The notes: a model not told the origin generated them from the sequence alone. Shown: positions 53,627-62,410, numbered from the stretch's first letter. The stretch is 64,000 nt of DNA from Lactococcus sp. S-13 (GCF_004210295.1 NZ_SDAK01000002.1:22768-86767), one strand, 5' to 3'. Made by a program: numbers and translations.

Positions 53627-54664
53627 ATGAAAGGATTTTTATTAAATGATGCAAGAATATTTTCACAGAAAGGTTTATTTTTGAATCATCATTTTAATAA
53701 TTATATGGTTAGAGAAGACAAACAATATGTTAAATCTTATGAAGTGGGTTTCAATGCAAGAGCTTCAAACCTGAAAAAAGTTTTTGGAGAATTTTTTGAA
53801 AGAGAAGTTTTGATAAATAGTAACGATTCACAAAACAGTGAAGCTGTTGTTAATTATTTATCTGAAAATAATTCTAAATACCTCGCTAAAGGAATATTTA
53901 TCTCTAAAGATAGATTTGTTGATTCTAATGGTATGGCTTCTCACACTAACTCAAAAGAAGTAATTAAAACGGCTTTTTTTGAGTTTTTTGAAAGACAGTC
54001 ATTTTTAACAAACTTTCTTTCGCAAACTGCAGTCCCAAGGCTTTTGTTTGATAATGAAGAATCACTCATTATAGCAGATAACTATTTAAAAAATTATGTT
54101 GATAAAATAAACTACTATGATGTATCATTAGATCGCTCTTTACATGTTGTACTTTGCATTGGATATGGTTCAAAAAAATGTATTGGGTTAGGTACTTCTA
54201 CTGAAATTAAAGAAGCAATTAAAAAAAGTCAGATAGAGGCACTACAATACTTTGCTCAAGATATAAGTAAATTTAATTCTAAGGATATGTTAGATAGTTT
54301 ATCCCAGGATAAAAATGATTTTTACCACGAAAAATTTGACCAATTGTCTGTAGAGGATTTTATAAAAAACTATAGCTATTTACTTCATAATAACTTACTA
54401 TCTAAGCAGGTAATGGACCAAGAAAATAGTTTCGTTCTTCCAGACTTTTTAGAGAAAATAAAAAAAGACTTTAATATAAATCCTGTAATTGTTATGTTTG
54501 AGTCTGATCAAACCATTCCACATCTAAAAATTGTAAAAATATATGATGAAAATTGGTTTCCTCATATGAATCCTAATTTTTATAACAAAGAAGTTTATAA
54601 ATTTGTATCCAAATCAATAAATAAAGATTTATTGACTTCAATAAAATATATTCCATTTCCTTAA
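53627..54664 (+). CDS. YcaO-domain protein, second copy, probable cyclodehydratase, 345 aa
   Basis: This copy has both signature motifs intact: GEFFER (residues 54-59) and AFFEFFER (116-123), preceded by YEVGFNARA and NGMASHTNS. The C-terminus ends YIPFP, closer to the Pro-containing end of real cyclodehydratases. It is thus the better candidate for ATP-dependent azoline formation on the Cys core. It follows the first copy after 9 nt with AGGAGAAAAGT before the ATG. Confidence 0.75.
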   Translation: MKGFLLNDARIFSQKGLFLNHHFNNYMVREDKQYVKSYEVGFNARASNLKKVFGEFFEREVLINSNDSQNSEAVVNYLSENNSKYLAKGIFISKDRFVDSNGMASHTNSKEVIKTAFFEFFERQSFLTNFLSQTAVPRLLFDNEESLIIADNYLKNYVDKINYYDVSLDRSLHVVLCIGYGSKKCIGLGTSTEIKEAIKKSQIEALQYFAQDISKFNSKDMLDSLSQDKNDFYHEKFDQLSVEDFIKNYSYLLHNNLLSKQVMDQENSFVLPDFLEKIKKDFNINPVIVMFESDQTIPHLKIVKIYDENWFPHMNPNFYNKEVYKFVSKSINKDLLTSIKYIPFP

Positions 54665-54685
54665 TAAAATGAAAGAGAGGTTAAT

Positions 54686-55366
54686 ATGTCAGAAGTAATA
54701 ACACTTTTCCGTTTAAATATATTACTACTATTGAAAGATAAAGTATCACTAGTTTGGTCTCTGTTGCTACCTACTATAATGCTATTTATAAACAGTAAAG
54801 AGATTACATCAATTAATAATTTATCTTATTGGTGGATTTATATTGTTTTTAATTCATTTATCTATGGGGTAGGTGTTTTTGCTCTACAGGAGAAAGATTC
54901 AGGAGCACTATCCATAATATTCTCAATAAAATGGATTCCCAAACAATTTTTTTTCGGACTGCTATTGACTCAGATACTATATAGTTTGTTTTGTTTAGCA
55001 TTATTCAATATCATTCCAGTAGTTATGTTTAACTTTAATTACATAGAATTAATGTTTTTTTCACTTTTGGCAATTTTGATTACGATTCCAGTAGCATTTG
55101 TTGGATACAATATCACATATTTTAAAAATCTATATGCTTCAACAATCAGCTCAATTTGTAATATCTTGGTTTTTCTGTGTTTTATTATAATTAATGTAAG
55201 AACACCTTTTAATTTTATCAATCCCTTTTTAATTATAGGGAATGAATTAGGAAATTTTATGGATGGAAAAATTAACCTTATATATATAATCATAAGTCTG
55301 CTCTTAATAGTAATCAGTTTACCAAGTATTATTTATTTTAAGCCATTATCCAACGAAAGTAGGTGA
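54686..55366 (+). CDS. ABC-2-type permease of the TOMM operon, 226 aa
   Basis: Six hydrophobic helices and no signal peptide: an ABC-2 family membrane subunit like McbE or SagG/H. It follows the second YcaO gene by 21 nt with a GAGAGG site, and its stop overlaps the ATPase start (AGGTGA). The pair probably exports the modified peptide and/or protects the producer. Confidence 0.8.
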   Translation: MSEVITLFRLNILLLLKDKVSLVWSLLLPTIMLFINSKEITSINNLSYWWIYIVFNSFIYGVGVFALQEKDSGALSIIFSIKWIPKQFFFGLLLTQILYSLFCLALFNIIPVVMFNFNYIELMFFSLLAILITIPVAFVGYNITYFKNLYASTISSICNILVFLCFIIINVRTPFNFINPFLIIGNELGNFMDGKINLIYIIISLLLIVISLPSIIYFKPLSNESR

Positions 55367-55965
55367 CTATTGTGATATCAGTCGAGAATTTGTACATAAA
55401 GGAAATTGATAGAACTATAAGTGTAAAATTTAGCAAAGGAATAAATTTTTTAAAAGGATCAAATGGAAGTGGCAAGACTTTGTTGTTAGACTATCTTAGT
55501 GGTTTAAGAAAATTGAAGAATAAAAAGAATATAAAAAATCAAAATAGTAACGTCTATATGAGACAAAATTTTTCTTTTTATACTAAGATTACAGCTTATG
55601 AATTTATAAATTTTATTGAAAAATTGAATGGCTATTCAGTTCAACATTTTTTTGATTTTTTAGAAGAATATGTACCAAACTATGATTTTAATTTATATAA
55701 AGCTAAAAAATTGGGATTACTCTCAGGTGGTGAGAGAAGATACCTATATATATTAGCTATATTGAGCATCGAACGAGATTTATACATATTAGATGAACCA
55801 TTTTCAAATATTGATCAAGAAACAAAAGAACAACTCATAAAATTAATTGAAAAAATTCATTATAAGAAGAATTCAAATTTTATAATTACCTCACACGAAT
55901 TACTTACTTTTGAGAATATGAACGTTTTTGAATTTAAAGATATTAGTTCAGCTGGTAAGATATAA
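55363..55965 (+). CDS. ABC transporter ATPase of the TOMM operon, 200 aa
   Basis: Walker A GSNGSGKT (residues 32-39), Q-loop region YMRQNF, signature LSGGERRYL, and Walker B LYILDEPFSNID are intact. It is short for an ABC ATPase. The start is probably the GTG at 55363 overlapping the permease stop (or GTG 55372, nine bases later). It works with the upstream permease. Confidence 0.85.
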   Translation: MTIVISVENLYIKEIDRTISVKFSKGINFLKGSNGSGKTLLLDYLSGLRKLKNKKNIKNQNSNVYMRQNFSFYTKITAYEFINFIEKLNGYSVQHFFDFLEEYVPNYDFNLYKAKKLGLLSGGERRYLYILAILSIERDLYILDEPFSNIDQETKEQLIKLIEKIHYKKNSNFIITSHELLTFENMNVFEFKDISSAGKI

Positions 55966-56055
55966 AAAATGTTGAATAAAAATAATAAAATGATTAAAAT
56001 GAAAGAGTAAACAAAACACAAATTATTATAATCATAATGGTATTTGGGGATTAGA

Positions 56056-56189
56056 ATGGCAATAAAAAAAGTTGTAAATACTGCTTTTGTTATAACTGCT
56101 TTAGGTTTTTCGTTTTTTACATTTTTCACTTCTGACCAAAAATTTTTAATTATCAAATCTTTTTTGGCACTACTTTTGATGGTTTTAGC
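56056..56189 (+). pseudogene. Last gene of the TOMM operon, cut by IS1216
   Basis: An ATG opens MAIKKVVNTAFVITALGFSFFTFFT, one hydrophobic helix, with the beginning of a second (IIKSFLALLLMVLA). The natural sequence stops at 56190, where IS1216 begins, so the original protein is truncated and the frame ends inside the element at 56214. Placement after the transporter and two hydrophobic helices suggest a lost immunity or transport helper, but this is speculation. Confidence 0.45.
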
Positions 56190-56998
56190 GGTTCTGTTGC
56201 AAAGTTTTAAATAAAGAATAAAATCCCTTACGGTATCTATAATTTAAGCTGGGATTCCCAATAATACCTTGATTTCAGTACAGACCGAAAACCCGAAGAG
56301 AGTGCCTTCTTTTCGGGTTTTCTTATATAATCCTCGGATGGCTTCCATGCCTTTAATCGTGGGTGAGGCAGTGCGTAAACTTCGATAGAATTTATTGCGT
56401 CTCTTTACTGGACGATGGTCTTGTTCAATCAAATTATTCAGGTATTTAATGGTACGATGTTCTGTCCCTTGATAAAAGCCGTATTCTTTTAGTTTCTTAA
56501 AGGCACTTGTAATAGAGGGGGCTTTATCTGTGACTACAACCTTCGGTTCATCAAACTGCTTCACTAACCGCTTAAGAAAAGCATAGGCTGCTTGTGTGTC
56601 CCGTTTTTTACGTAACCAAATATCCAAGGTTAAACCATCTGCATCGATGGCTCGATACAAATAATGCCATTTTCCTTTAATTTTGATGTACGTTTCATCC
56701 ATTTTCCATGAATAAAAGGATTTTTTATTTTTCTTTTTCCAAATTTGATAGAGTAGTTTGCCATATTCTTGCACCCAACGATAAATCGTCGTATGAGAAA
56801 CGTTAATGCCACGATCATATAAGATTTCTTGAACTTCACGATAGCTAAGGTTATAACGAAGATAGTAGCCCACGGCTACAATAATCACATCCTGCTGAAA
56901 TTGCTTTCCTTTAAAATGATTCATCGTCATTCCTCCTGCTATCTTTTTCTATTATTCTACCTTATTTGATAGTAGATTTAAAACTTTGCAACAGAACC
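56190..56998 (-). mobile_element. IS1216 (IS6 family), copy 3
   Basis: 809 bp with the same terminal repeats as the other two copies but in the opposite orientation. It truncates the last TOMM ORF on its left and has no 8-bp duplication. With copy 2 it could mobilise the whole resistance and TOMM region by inversion rather than excision. Confidence 0.95.
56244..56930 (-). CDS. tnp: IS1216 transposase, copy 3
   Basis: Same as copy 2 apart from TASPT near the end (like copy 1). DDE residues (MDETY, VTDKAP and the late Glu region) are intact. Confidence 0.95.
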   Translation of the reverse strand: MTMNHFKGKQFQQDVIIVAVGYYLRYNLSYREVQEILYDRGINVSHTTIYRWVQEYGKLLYQIWKKKNKKSFYSWKMDETYIKIKGKWHYLYRAIDADGLTLDIWLRKKRDTQAAYAFLKRLVKQFDEPKVVVTDKAPSITSAFKKLKEYGFYQGTEHRTIKYLNNLIEQDHRPVKRRNKFYRSLRTASPTIKGMEAIRGLYKKTRKEGTLFGFSVCTEIKVLLGIPA

Positions 56999-57198
56999 CT
57001 TTATCCTAAATCTACGCTATAGGTAGACTTAGGATAAAGAAAGTTATACGTAACAAACCCAAAAAGGCGCTAAAGTCTAACCTGCTTCGGCGTCTTTTTA
57101 CTTTTTATCCTTAATCATTGACACTCACATTTTGAATATGTTATAATAAGTTTGTAGTCGGAAGTGCGACTAACGACTTTCAGGTTTAAGGAGGTAAT

Positions 57199-57648
57199 AT
57201 GGACATTAAAGATGTAATGACAACAAGAGAGCTTGCAGAAGCATTGAATCTAAATCAAGCTTATGTTTTGAGAAGAGCCAAGGAGGAGTTGGAAATGAAT
57301 GTTGATTACAGAAGTACTGGGAAACGGAGTTATATATTTGCTCCATCTGCTTATGAAAAAATGAAAGTTAAAGCAATCCCAAAACTGGTAAAAGCAGCGA
57401 TGTTGCCCAATTTGCGTATATACTTAGAATTTGATAATGGTGAAAGTCGTTATTTAAGTTCTCAGTTAGAACAAGATTATTTTAAAAATATTAAGAAGAT
57501 AAGAAACTGGGCAGTGGGATTTAATATGATTCCAACGATCTCATGGCAAGGAACTGAGTCATCAATTGATGAGAATGGTAATTTAAAAATAGCTGGTAAG
57601 ACTTATACAAGCCAAGAGCTTTATGAAAAAAGCACTCATCATATTTGA
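57199..57648 (+). CDS. HTH plus DUF2442-like protein, 149 aa
   Basis: The N-terminal part (TTRELAEALNLNQAYVLRRAKEEL) is a helix-turn-helix, and the second half (LRIYLEFDNGESRYLSSQLEQDYFKNIKKIRNWAVGFNMIPTISWQGTES) fits DUF2442. DUF2442 proteins are found next to DUF4160 proteins and in plasmid and toxin-antitoxin contexts; no partner is next to this one. The ATG follows TAAGGAGG. Confidence 0.65.
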   Translation: MDIKDVMTTRELAEALNLNQAYVLRRAKEELEMNVDYRSTGKRSYIFAPSAYEKMKVKAIPKLVKAAMLPNLRIYLEFDNGESRYLSSQLEQDYFKNIKKIRNWAVGFNMIPTISWQGTESSIDENGNLKIAGKTYTSQELYEKSTHHI

Positions 57649-57689
57649 AATGATACTCCTTGAACAATTATCAAATAACTAGACGTATC

Positions 57690-57717
57690 CCCCCTCAAGA
57701 CTTATGAGGGGTTTTCT
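57690..57717 (+). terminator. Terminator after the HTH-DUF2442 gene
   Basis: CCCCTCA-AGACTTA-TGAGGGG followed by TTTTCTTTT. Confidence 0.8.
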
Positions 57718-57848
57718 TTTACTCTCAAAGAATTTACATCAATAATGAGATATAAAAAGAAAAAAACTCATAACGGTTAAGTTATGAGCTGATATACTTC
57801 TGTCCATCTATTTAATAATAACTATGATATCTTTGCCCAAAAGAATGA

Positions 57849-58184
57849 TTAAAAATATTTTATCAAGTTTACTAATGCCTCTTCATCCAAAAGTTCAGTA
57901 AATTCATTTTTATATTTTCTGATATAAGGCGCAAAAGTCTTGTATAACTCTAATTGAGCTTTCTCTAGGGTAGTTTGAGATATTTCTAATTTTTTTTGAG
58001 CCTTATGAACTTTAAACTCTGCAATATCAAAGAGAACATTTTCTTCAGTTTGTATTTTCTGTTTCTCTATCAAAGTTTTTGTTTTATTCACAAGAAGATA
58101 TAATACTTCTGGCTCTCTCACCATAAGTTCCATAAAATTTTCTTCTAGGGGCTCTCTGTTATTAGAGCAAATTATACTAGTCAT
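57849..58184 (-). CDS. Helical hypothetical protein, 111 aa
   Basis: Mostly helical, charged and without membrane segments (KAQKKLEISQTTLEKAQLELYK is a likely coiled coil). It lies 23 nt after the deoxyribosyltransferase gene in the same direction and may belong to that operon. Family unknown. Confidence 0.5.
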   Translation of the reverse strand: MTSIICSNNREPLEENFMELMVREPEVLYLLVNKTKTLIEKQKIQTEENVLFDIAEFKVHKAQKKLEISQTTLEKAQLELYKTFAPYIRKYKNEFTELLDEEALVNLIKYF

Positions 58185-58207
58185 ATTTTATCCTTTTTTC
58201 AAACAAA

Positions 58208-58687
58208 TTATTGATATTTACCTGTATAAGGAAGAGAAGGTGACATCAAAAAATTATAATTACTAACCTGATCTTGATGAGTAAAGAAAGCACGATTTCG
58301 CTCGGTTAACATGATATTTGTAGGAACAGTTTCTTCAAATTGAATTAAATAAGTCGGTTTGCCTTGTGCAATCGCATAGCCTAACTCCCAAGCAGTACCA
58401 GAATCTGCATCTTGTCCATCAAAATCAGTAATAGCCACAATGACATCCGCCTTTTCCACTTCCTTAATGTCATTTTCCATGGTCACTTTTGCCCATTCAG
58501 GTGTAAATTCTGCCACATCATCTGCTAATTCTTCTGGTCTTTGACAACGCATCGGACTAAAAAAAGAAGAAACAGTCTCATTACTATTTAAGGCATTTTC
58601 AAGAAGTTCAACCTTTTTTATTTGCTTATCACTAAAAAATGGTCCCGCCAAATAAACTTTTACTGGCTCATTAAACAAGTTGTTCAT
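58208..58687 (-). CDS. Nucleoside 2-deoxyribosyltransferase, 159 aa
   Basis: Transfers deoxyribose between bases. YLAGPFFSDKQ at the start, VAITDFDGQDADSGTAWELGYA with the catalytic-type Glu in the DSGTAWELG stretch, and YLIQFEE are family motifs. Its start overlaps the stop of the LOG-family gene by 17 nt, so they are translated together. Confidence 0.85.
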   Translation of the reverse strand: MNNLFNEPVKVYLAGPFFSDKQIKKVELLENALNSNETVSSFFSPMRCQRPEELADDVAEFTPEWAKVTMENDIKEVEKADVIVAITDFDGQDADSGTAWELGYAIAQGKPTYLIQFEETVPTNIMLTERNRAFFTHQDQVSNYNFLMSPSLPYTGKYQ

Positions 58688-59225
58688 ATTTTAAATCTCC
58701 TAATAGTTTTATAGCTTCATCTGTTGTTTCTACGAGGTGCATCACTTCAACAACTTCCAAACTTAACATCTCTTCTTCAATTTGAACCTTAATCATTTCA
58801 AACAAAGAACGGTAAAAATCTTTCCCAATAAAGATAACAGGTCGTATAGATGTTTGCCCAATTGACATTTCAGTCAATAATTGAAAAGCTTCTTCCATTG
58901 TTCCAAAACCTCCAGGAAGAATAATGAAAGCTTCACCTAAATCTATTAATTTTCGCTTGCGCTCATCCATTGTTTTAGCCATGTATAACTCTGTCGCATC
59001 TTGTCTAGGTGGTTCTAGAGGGAGTATGCCATCAGGGTAAACAGCAATAACCTCTCCATTATTTTTTAGAACCGCATCAGAAACAACCCCCATACAGCCC
59101 TCTTGGGACCCGCCATAGACAAGGCGATGCCCAGATTGAGTTAAGAGCTCCCCTAAATGTTGACTTCTTGTACGATGTATTGGATTTTTTCCATCTCGAG
59201 CTGATAAAAATACTGTAACATTCAT
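58671..59225 (-). CDS. LOG-family nucleotide hydrolase, 184 aa
   Basis: The LOG (TIGR00730) signature PGGFGTMEE and the GGSQEGCMGVVSDAVL nucleotide-binding turn are present. Members hydrolyse nucleoside 5'-monophosphates to base and ribose 5-phosphate. It lies two bases after the kinase gene and overlaps the deoxyribosyltransferase gene. Together they handle nucleotides released or used in salvage. Confidence 0.85.
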   Translation of the reverse strand: MNVTVFLSARDGKNPIHRTRSQHLGELLTQSGHRLVYGGSQEGCMGVVSDAVLKNNGEVIAVYPDGILPLEPPRQDATELYMAKTMDERKRKLIDLGEAFIILPGGFGTMEEAFQLLTEMSIGQTSIRPVIFIGKDFYRSLFEMIKVQIEEEMLSLEVVEVMHLVETTDEAIKLLGDLKYEQLV

Positions 59226-59227
59226 GT

Positions 59228-59878
59228 TTAATTCTCCCGTTCAATTTCTTTTAGCTTTTCTTTAATTTGTTCCAAGACCAAATTTCTTGCTTTTTCGTTT
59301 TCTACAAAATCATATTGATCCCCATCAATTTGAATTTTAGGGCAGACGTCAAATGATTCAAACCATTCTTCATATCTTCGATTAAGTTCTTGGTAGTAGT
59401 GATATAAACTTGGATCATATTCCAACTGCTCAAATACTCGTCCTCGTTTTTTTATTCGCTCTAACATTTTGTCAAAAGAAACACTCACATGGATCAACAA
59501 ATCTGGACGTTTTTTAAATTTGAGCGTATCAATTTCCTCAAGCATATTTTCTAATAATGAATCATAAACTTCAACTTCGATATCTGTTGCTCGCCCCAAA
59601 TCTGCATTGAGGTGAAAAAGTAAACTATCCTCATAAATTGAGCGATCAAGAACATTATTGTTATTTGATAAAGCTTTCTTAATTGAATCAAAACGTTTAT
59701 TTAAAAAATAAATTTGAAGTAAAAAAGCATATTTCTCTGGATCTTTATAAAAAAGCGGAAGCACCTCGTTGTCATCAACGCTCTCATAAAAAGCTTCCGT
59801 ATTCAATTCTTCAGATAACATTTCTGTAAGTGAACTTTTCCCAGCTCCAATTGTTCCTGCTAATACTAACACTGTCAT
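59228..59878 (-). CDS. Deoxynucleoside kinase, 216 aa
   Basis: A P-loop AGTIGAGKSSLT at residues 6-17, an ESVDDNEVL acidic region, DRSIYEDSLLF and a lid with RIKKRGRVFEQ are those of the dCK/dGK family. It phosphorylates deoxynucleosides. I start at the ATG 59878 (AGGAAGG upstream), since the extension to 59980 has a sequence unlike a domain. It is the first gene of the operon and follows paired NrdR-like boxes. Confidence 0.88.
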   Translation of the reverse strand: MTVLVLAGTIGAGKSSLTEMLSEELNTEAFYESVDDNEVLPLFYKDPEKYAFLLQIYFLNKRFDSIKKALSNNNNVLDRSIYEDSLLFHLNADLGRATDIEVEVYDSLLENMLEEIDTLKFKKRPDLLIHVSVSFDKMLERIKKRGRVFEQLEYDPSLYHYYQELNRRYEEWFESFDVCPKIQIDGDQYDFVENEKARNLVLEQIKEKLKEIEREN

Positions 59879-59998
59879 CTTATCCTTCCTGACTATATAC
59901 TTATTCTGCAACCCTGTAATTACAGATATTGTTCTTTGTATAATGAATGCAACTGTGCTCATTATATGAATCAAGCACATTTAATAGCCCATCTCCAA

Positions 59999-60055
59999 AA
60001 ACTATATGTTGTGTCTAAAACGTTATTTATTATAACACAACACAATATATAGTGA
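59999..60055 (-). promoter_or_regulatory. NrdR-box pair around the promoter of the nucleotide-salvage operon
   Basis: Two 16-mers resemble the NrdR consensus ACACWATATMTWGTGT: AAACTATATGTTGTGT at 59999-60014 (14 of 16) and ACACAATATATAGTGA at 60040-60055 (15 of 16), 41 bp apart, about four helical turns. The minus-strand -10 TATAAT lies between them (60029-60034). NrdR represses ribonucleotide reductase and related genes when nucleotides are plentiful; it may thus control this plasmid operon. Confidence 0.6.
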
Positions 60056-60059
60056 CGCT

Positions 60060-60600
60060 TTCAAACTACAAAAATGTAAAACTTTTTTTACATTTTTGCT
60101 TTAAGCGTTGTTACGTCTGCTTTTTTGGGACTTGGAAAATTTAAAGAAATTATAGCCTATAAATATCATTCTTATCTCATAAAACTTCAGCTTAATTTGT
60201 ATATTGTTCCGTTTTAACAAAAACCAAAAACAAAAAACTGCCAGATTACACAGCTCTAGCAGCTCTTATATAAAATTTTTAGTAGAATGTTAACCCTAAA
60301 AATTTTTAAACCCTATTTATATTTTCTAATTCCTCAGAAAGTATCCATTTTTGGTAAAGGGGATGCACTCATCACTTGAACATAAGTCTCCAAAAGACTT
60401 TGAAAAATATAATTCTTAAATGCTCTTAACTTCGTGTCTCATTTTTTGTTGACTTTCCACTTGCAAAGTTTTTTTGTAGGTGCTGCGAAACGAAATGTTG
60501 CCTTCTCTTTTTATCGTGCTTTCCTTTAACTTTTAATCGCTACACTTAAATTTTTAAATAAAGTGTAGGGTGAGTTCTTCTTTACTAAATTTTGATTTAT
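60060..60600. other. Intergenic region without evident gene
   Basis: About 540 nt upstream of the kinase promoter with no good ORF or ribosome binding site on either strand. Several short T-runs and weak hairpins occur. I see no definite element. Confidence 0.4.
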
Positions 60601-60714
60601 GATATAATTAGATTATAAAAAGGACTTGCGCTAACAAGTCCTAATGTAGCCGTTTTAAGAACGGTAGCACATATCAATTCAAAAAAATGATCGATTACCT
60701 GCTAAGTAGAACGG

Positions 60715-60816
60715 TCATTTTTTGTTATTCGTATTTGTAACAAGAACCATCAAGGTCGCAAAAGCAATCATGAGACTCAATGCCTGAAATACAGTCAAAA
60801 AATTTTCGCCTTTCAT
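60715..60816 (-). CDS. Holin-like type I toxin, 33 aa, locus A
   Basis: A hydrophobic segment (TVFQALSLMIAFATLMVLVT) with a short charged tail (NTNNKK) matches the putative holin-like/TxpA-type toxins. A GGAGGTGGTGC site lies about 30 nt upstream within a leader (CACCACCTCC on the plus strand), and an antisense RNA gene with TATAAT-type promoter at about 60600 and a GCGCTAACAAGTCCT start runs on the plus strand toward it (GCCGTTTTAAGAACGGTAGC hairpin). The ATG has no strong site directly in front, so the start is uncertain. Confidence 0.5.
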   Translation of the reverse strand: MKGENFLTVFQALSLMIAFATLMVLVTNTNNKK

Positions 60817-60962
60817 GTTTTGTGAGGTCTGCTCACGAAAAAATCATAAGCACCACCTCCAATCAGGCTACCGTTCATAAACTCTACCTCATTATTATAG
60901 CAAAAAAACCCTTCGCAAGCCATCATGACTAGCGAAGGGTTTTCATTTTATTCTCAAAGAAA

Positions 60963-61203
60963 TTACATCTCCAATTCATCAGATTTATCATAATCATTCG
61001 TCACATCACGAGCTGTTCCAGAACGCTCAGCTTCGAGACTTTCTTTCAAATCATTGTATCGTTCCATCTTTTCTTTATACTCTTCTTCTTTTGGATAAGG
61101 AGCATTTTCTGCTTCTTCAATTTTGATGATTGCGGTTCTAAGGCGGTCAATTTCATTTAACGTGTTTTCAAAATCACGTGCAATTCCTTCTGGAGCTATA
61201 CTA
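60963..61203 (-). pseudogene. C-terminal fragment of a large plasmid gene, cut by an IS3-family element
   Basis: The minus strand encodes a helical, highly charged C-terminus (APEGIARDFENTLNEIDRLRT ... YDKSDELEM) ending at a stop at 60963. Its 5' part has been removed at the IS3-element border. It resembles the end of large DNA methylase/helicase proteins of lactococcal plasmids, but I cannot confirm that. Confidence 0.45.
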
Positions 61204-61268
61204 TAAAAGTAGACACAAATTAGTGTGTTATAATCTGTCTAAGAAGACACAAAAATGAAAGGACTTTT

Positions 61269-61544
61269 ATGTCAGGCTTTAAACGTTATGACGAGGAATT
61301 TAAGCAATCTCTCGTTAATCTCTACCAAACAGGTAAAACTCAATCCGAACTCTGTAAAGACTATGGAGTCTCCCCTTCTGCACTTGCAAAATGGATCAAG
61401 CAGTACTCTCAAGTTCGTCTTGAAGATAATACGGTCTTGACTGCTAAACAGATTCAAGAATTACAAAAAAGGAATGCCCAACTCGAAGAAGAAAATCTTA
61501 TCTTAAAAAAAGCGAGTGCCATATTCATGCAAAACTCCAAGTGA
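61269..61544 (+). CDS. IS3-family OrfA, 91 aa
   Basis: An HTH of the IS3 OrfA type (YDEEFKQSLVNLYQTGKTQSELCKDYGVSPSALAKWIKQY) followed by a leucine-zipper-like helix. A run of A (AAAAAAAG, about 61505-61512) near the end is a probable -1 slippery site that joins OrfA to OrfB. Confidence 0.85.
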   Translation: MSGFKRYDEEFKQSLVNLYQTGKTQSELCKDYGVSPSALAKWIKQYSQVRLEDNTVLTAKQIQELQKRNAQLEEENLILKKASAIFMQNSK

Positions 61545-62410
61545 GACTAAAAGCCATCTATCGACTCCGATTTGAACACACGACAGTTATGCTCTGTCGT
61601 GTTTTACATGTCAATCGTTCCACCTACTATAACTTCATAAACAAGAAGCCCTCAAAACGTGAAATAGAAAATCAATGCTTGAGAAAATTACTCCTTGAGA
61701 TTTATATGAAAGCCAAGAAAAGAATTGGAACGAGAGCTTTTAAAATCATTCTCCTGCGTGATTATGGCGTTAATATTTCTGAGGGGCGTATCTTAAGACT
61801 TCTCAAGTCTATGACACTCCCTAAAATGTCAACGATTAAACCTCGAGTTAAATCAAAACACTCTCCTGCATTTTCTTCTGATAATCTCCTTAAACAAGAA
61901 TTTAATCCGAAGTCACCCAATCAAGTATGGACAACTGATTTCACTTATATTTCTATAGGACATAGACGGCATGTTTATCTCTGCGTCATCCTTGACCTCT
62001 ACTCTAGAAAATGTATTGCTTGGAAAGTAAGTGACAGGATTGATGCTAAACTTGCCTGTGACACATTAGAGATGGCTATAAATAAGAGAAAGCCTAAGGA
62101 ACCAATCATTTTTCATTCGGATCAAGGAAGCCAATTTAAATCAGCTTCCTTTAGAAAAATATTAGATGAGCATCAGTTGCTTGCTTCTTACTCCAAACCT
62201 GGATATCCTTATGATAATGCCGTCACTGAGGCCTTTTTCAAATACCTCAAACAACGGGAAATAAACCGAAGAACTTATCACTCCATTCAAGAAGTTCAAC
62301 TCTCTTGCTTTGAATACATCGAACAGTTTTATAACAACTATAATCCTCATTCGGCAAACAATGGATTAACTCCAAATCAGAAGGAAGAGAATTTTTTTAA
62401 GAAAATATAG
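61541..62410 (+). CDS. IS3-family OrfB transposase, 289 aa
   Basis: An integrase-type DDE domain with QVWTTDFTYISI, IFHSDQGSQFKS and TEAFFKYLK(Q)REI, i.e. the D-D-E triad. It overlaps the end of OrfA by 4 nt at GTG 61541, though it is probably made as an OrfAB fusion by frameshift. Confidence 0.9.
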   Translation: MRLKAIYRLRFEHTTVMLCRVLHVNRSTYYNFINKKPSKREIENQCLRKLLLEIYMKAKKRIGTRAFKIILLRDYGVNISEGRILRLLKSMTLPKMSTIKPRVKSKHSPAFSSDNLLKQEFNPKSPNQVWTTDFTYISIGHRRHVYLCVILDLYSRKCIAWKVSDRIDAKLACDTLEMAINKRKPKEPIIFHSDQGSQFKSASFRKILDEHQLLASYSKPGYPYDNAVTEAFFKYLKQREINRRTYHSIQEVQLSCFEYIEQFYNNYNPHSANNGLTPNQKEENFFKKI

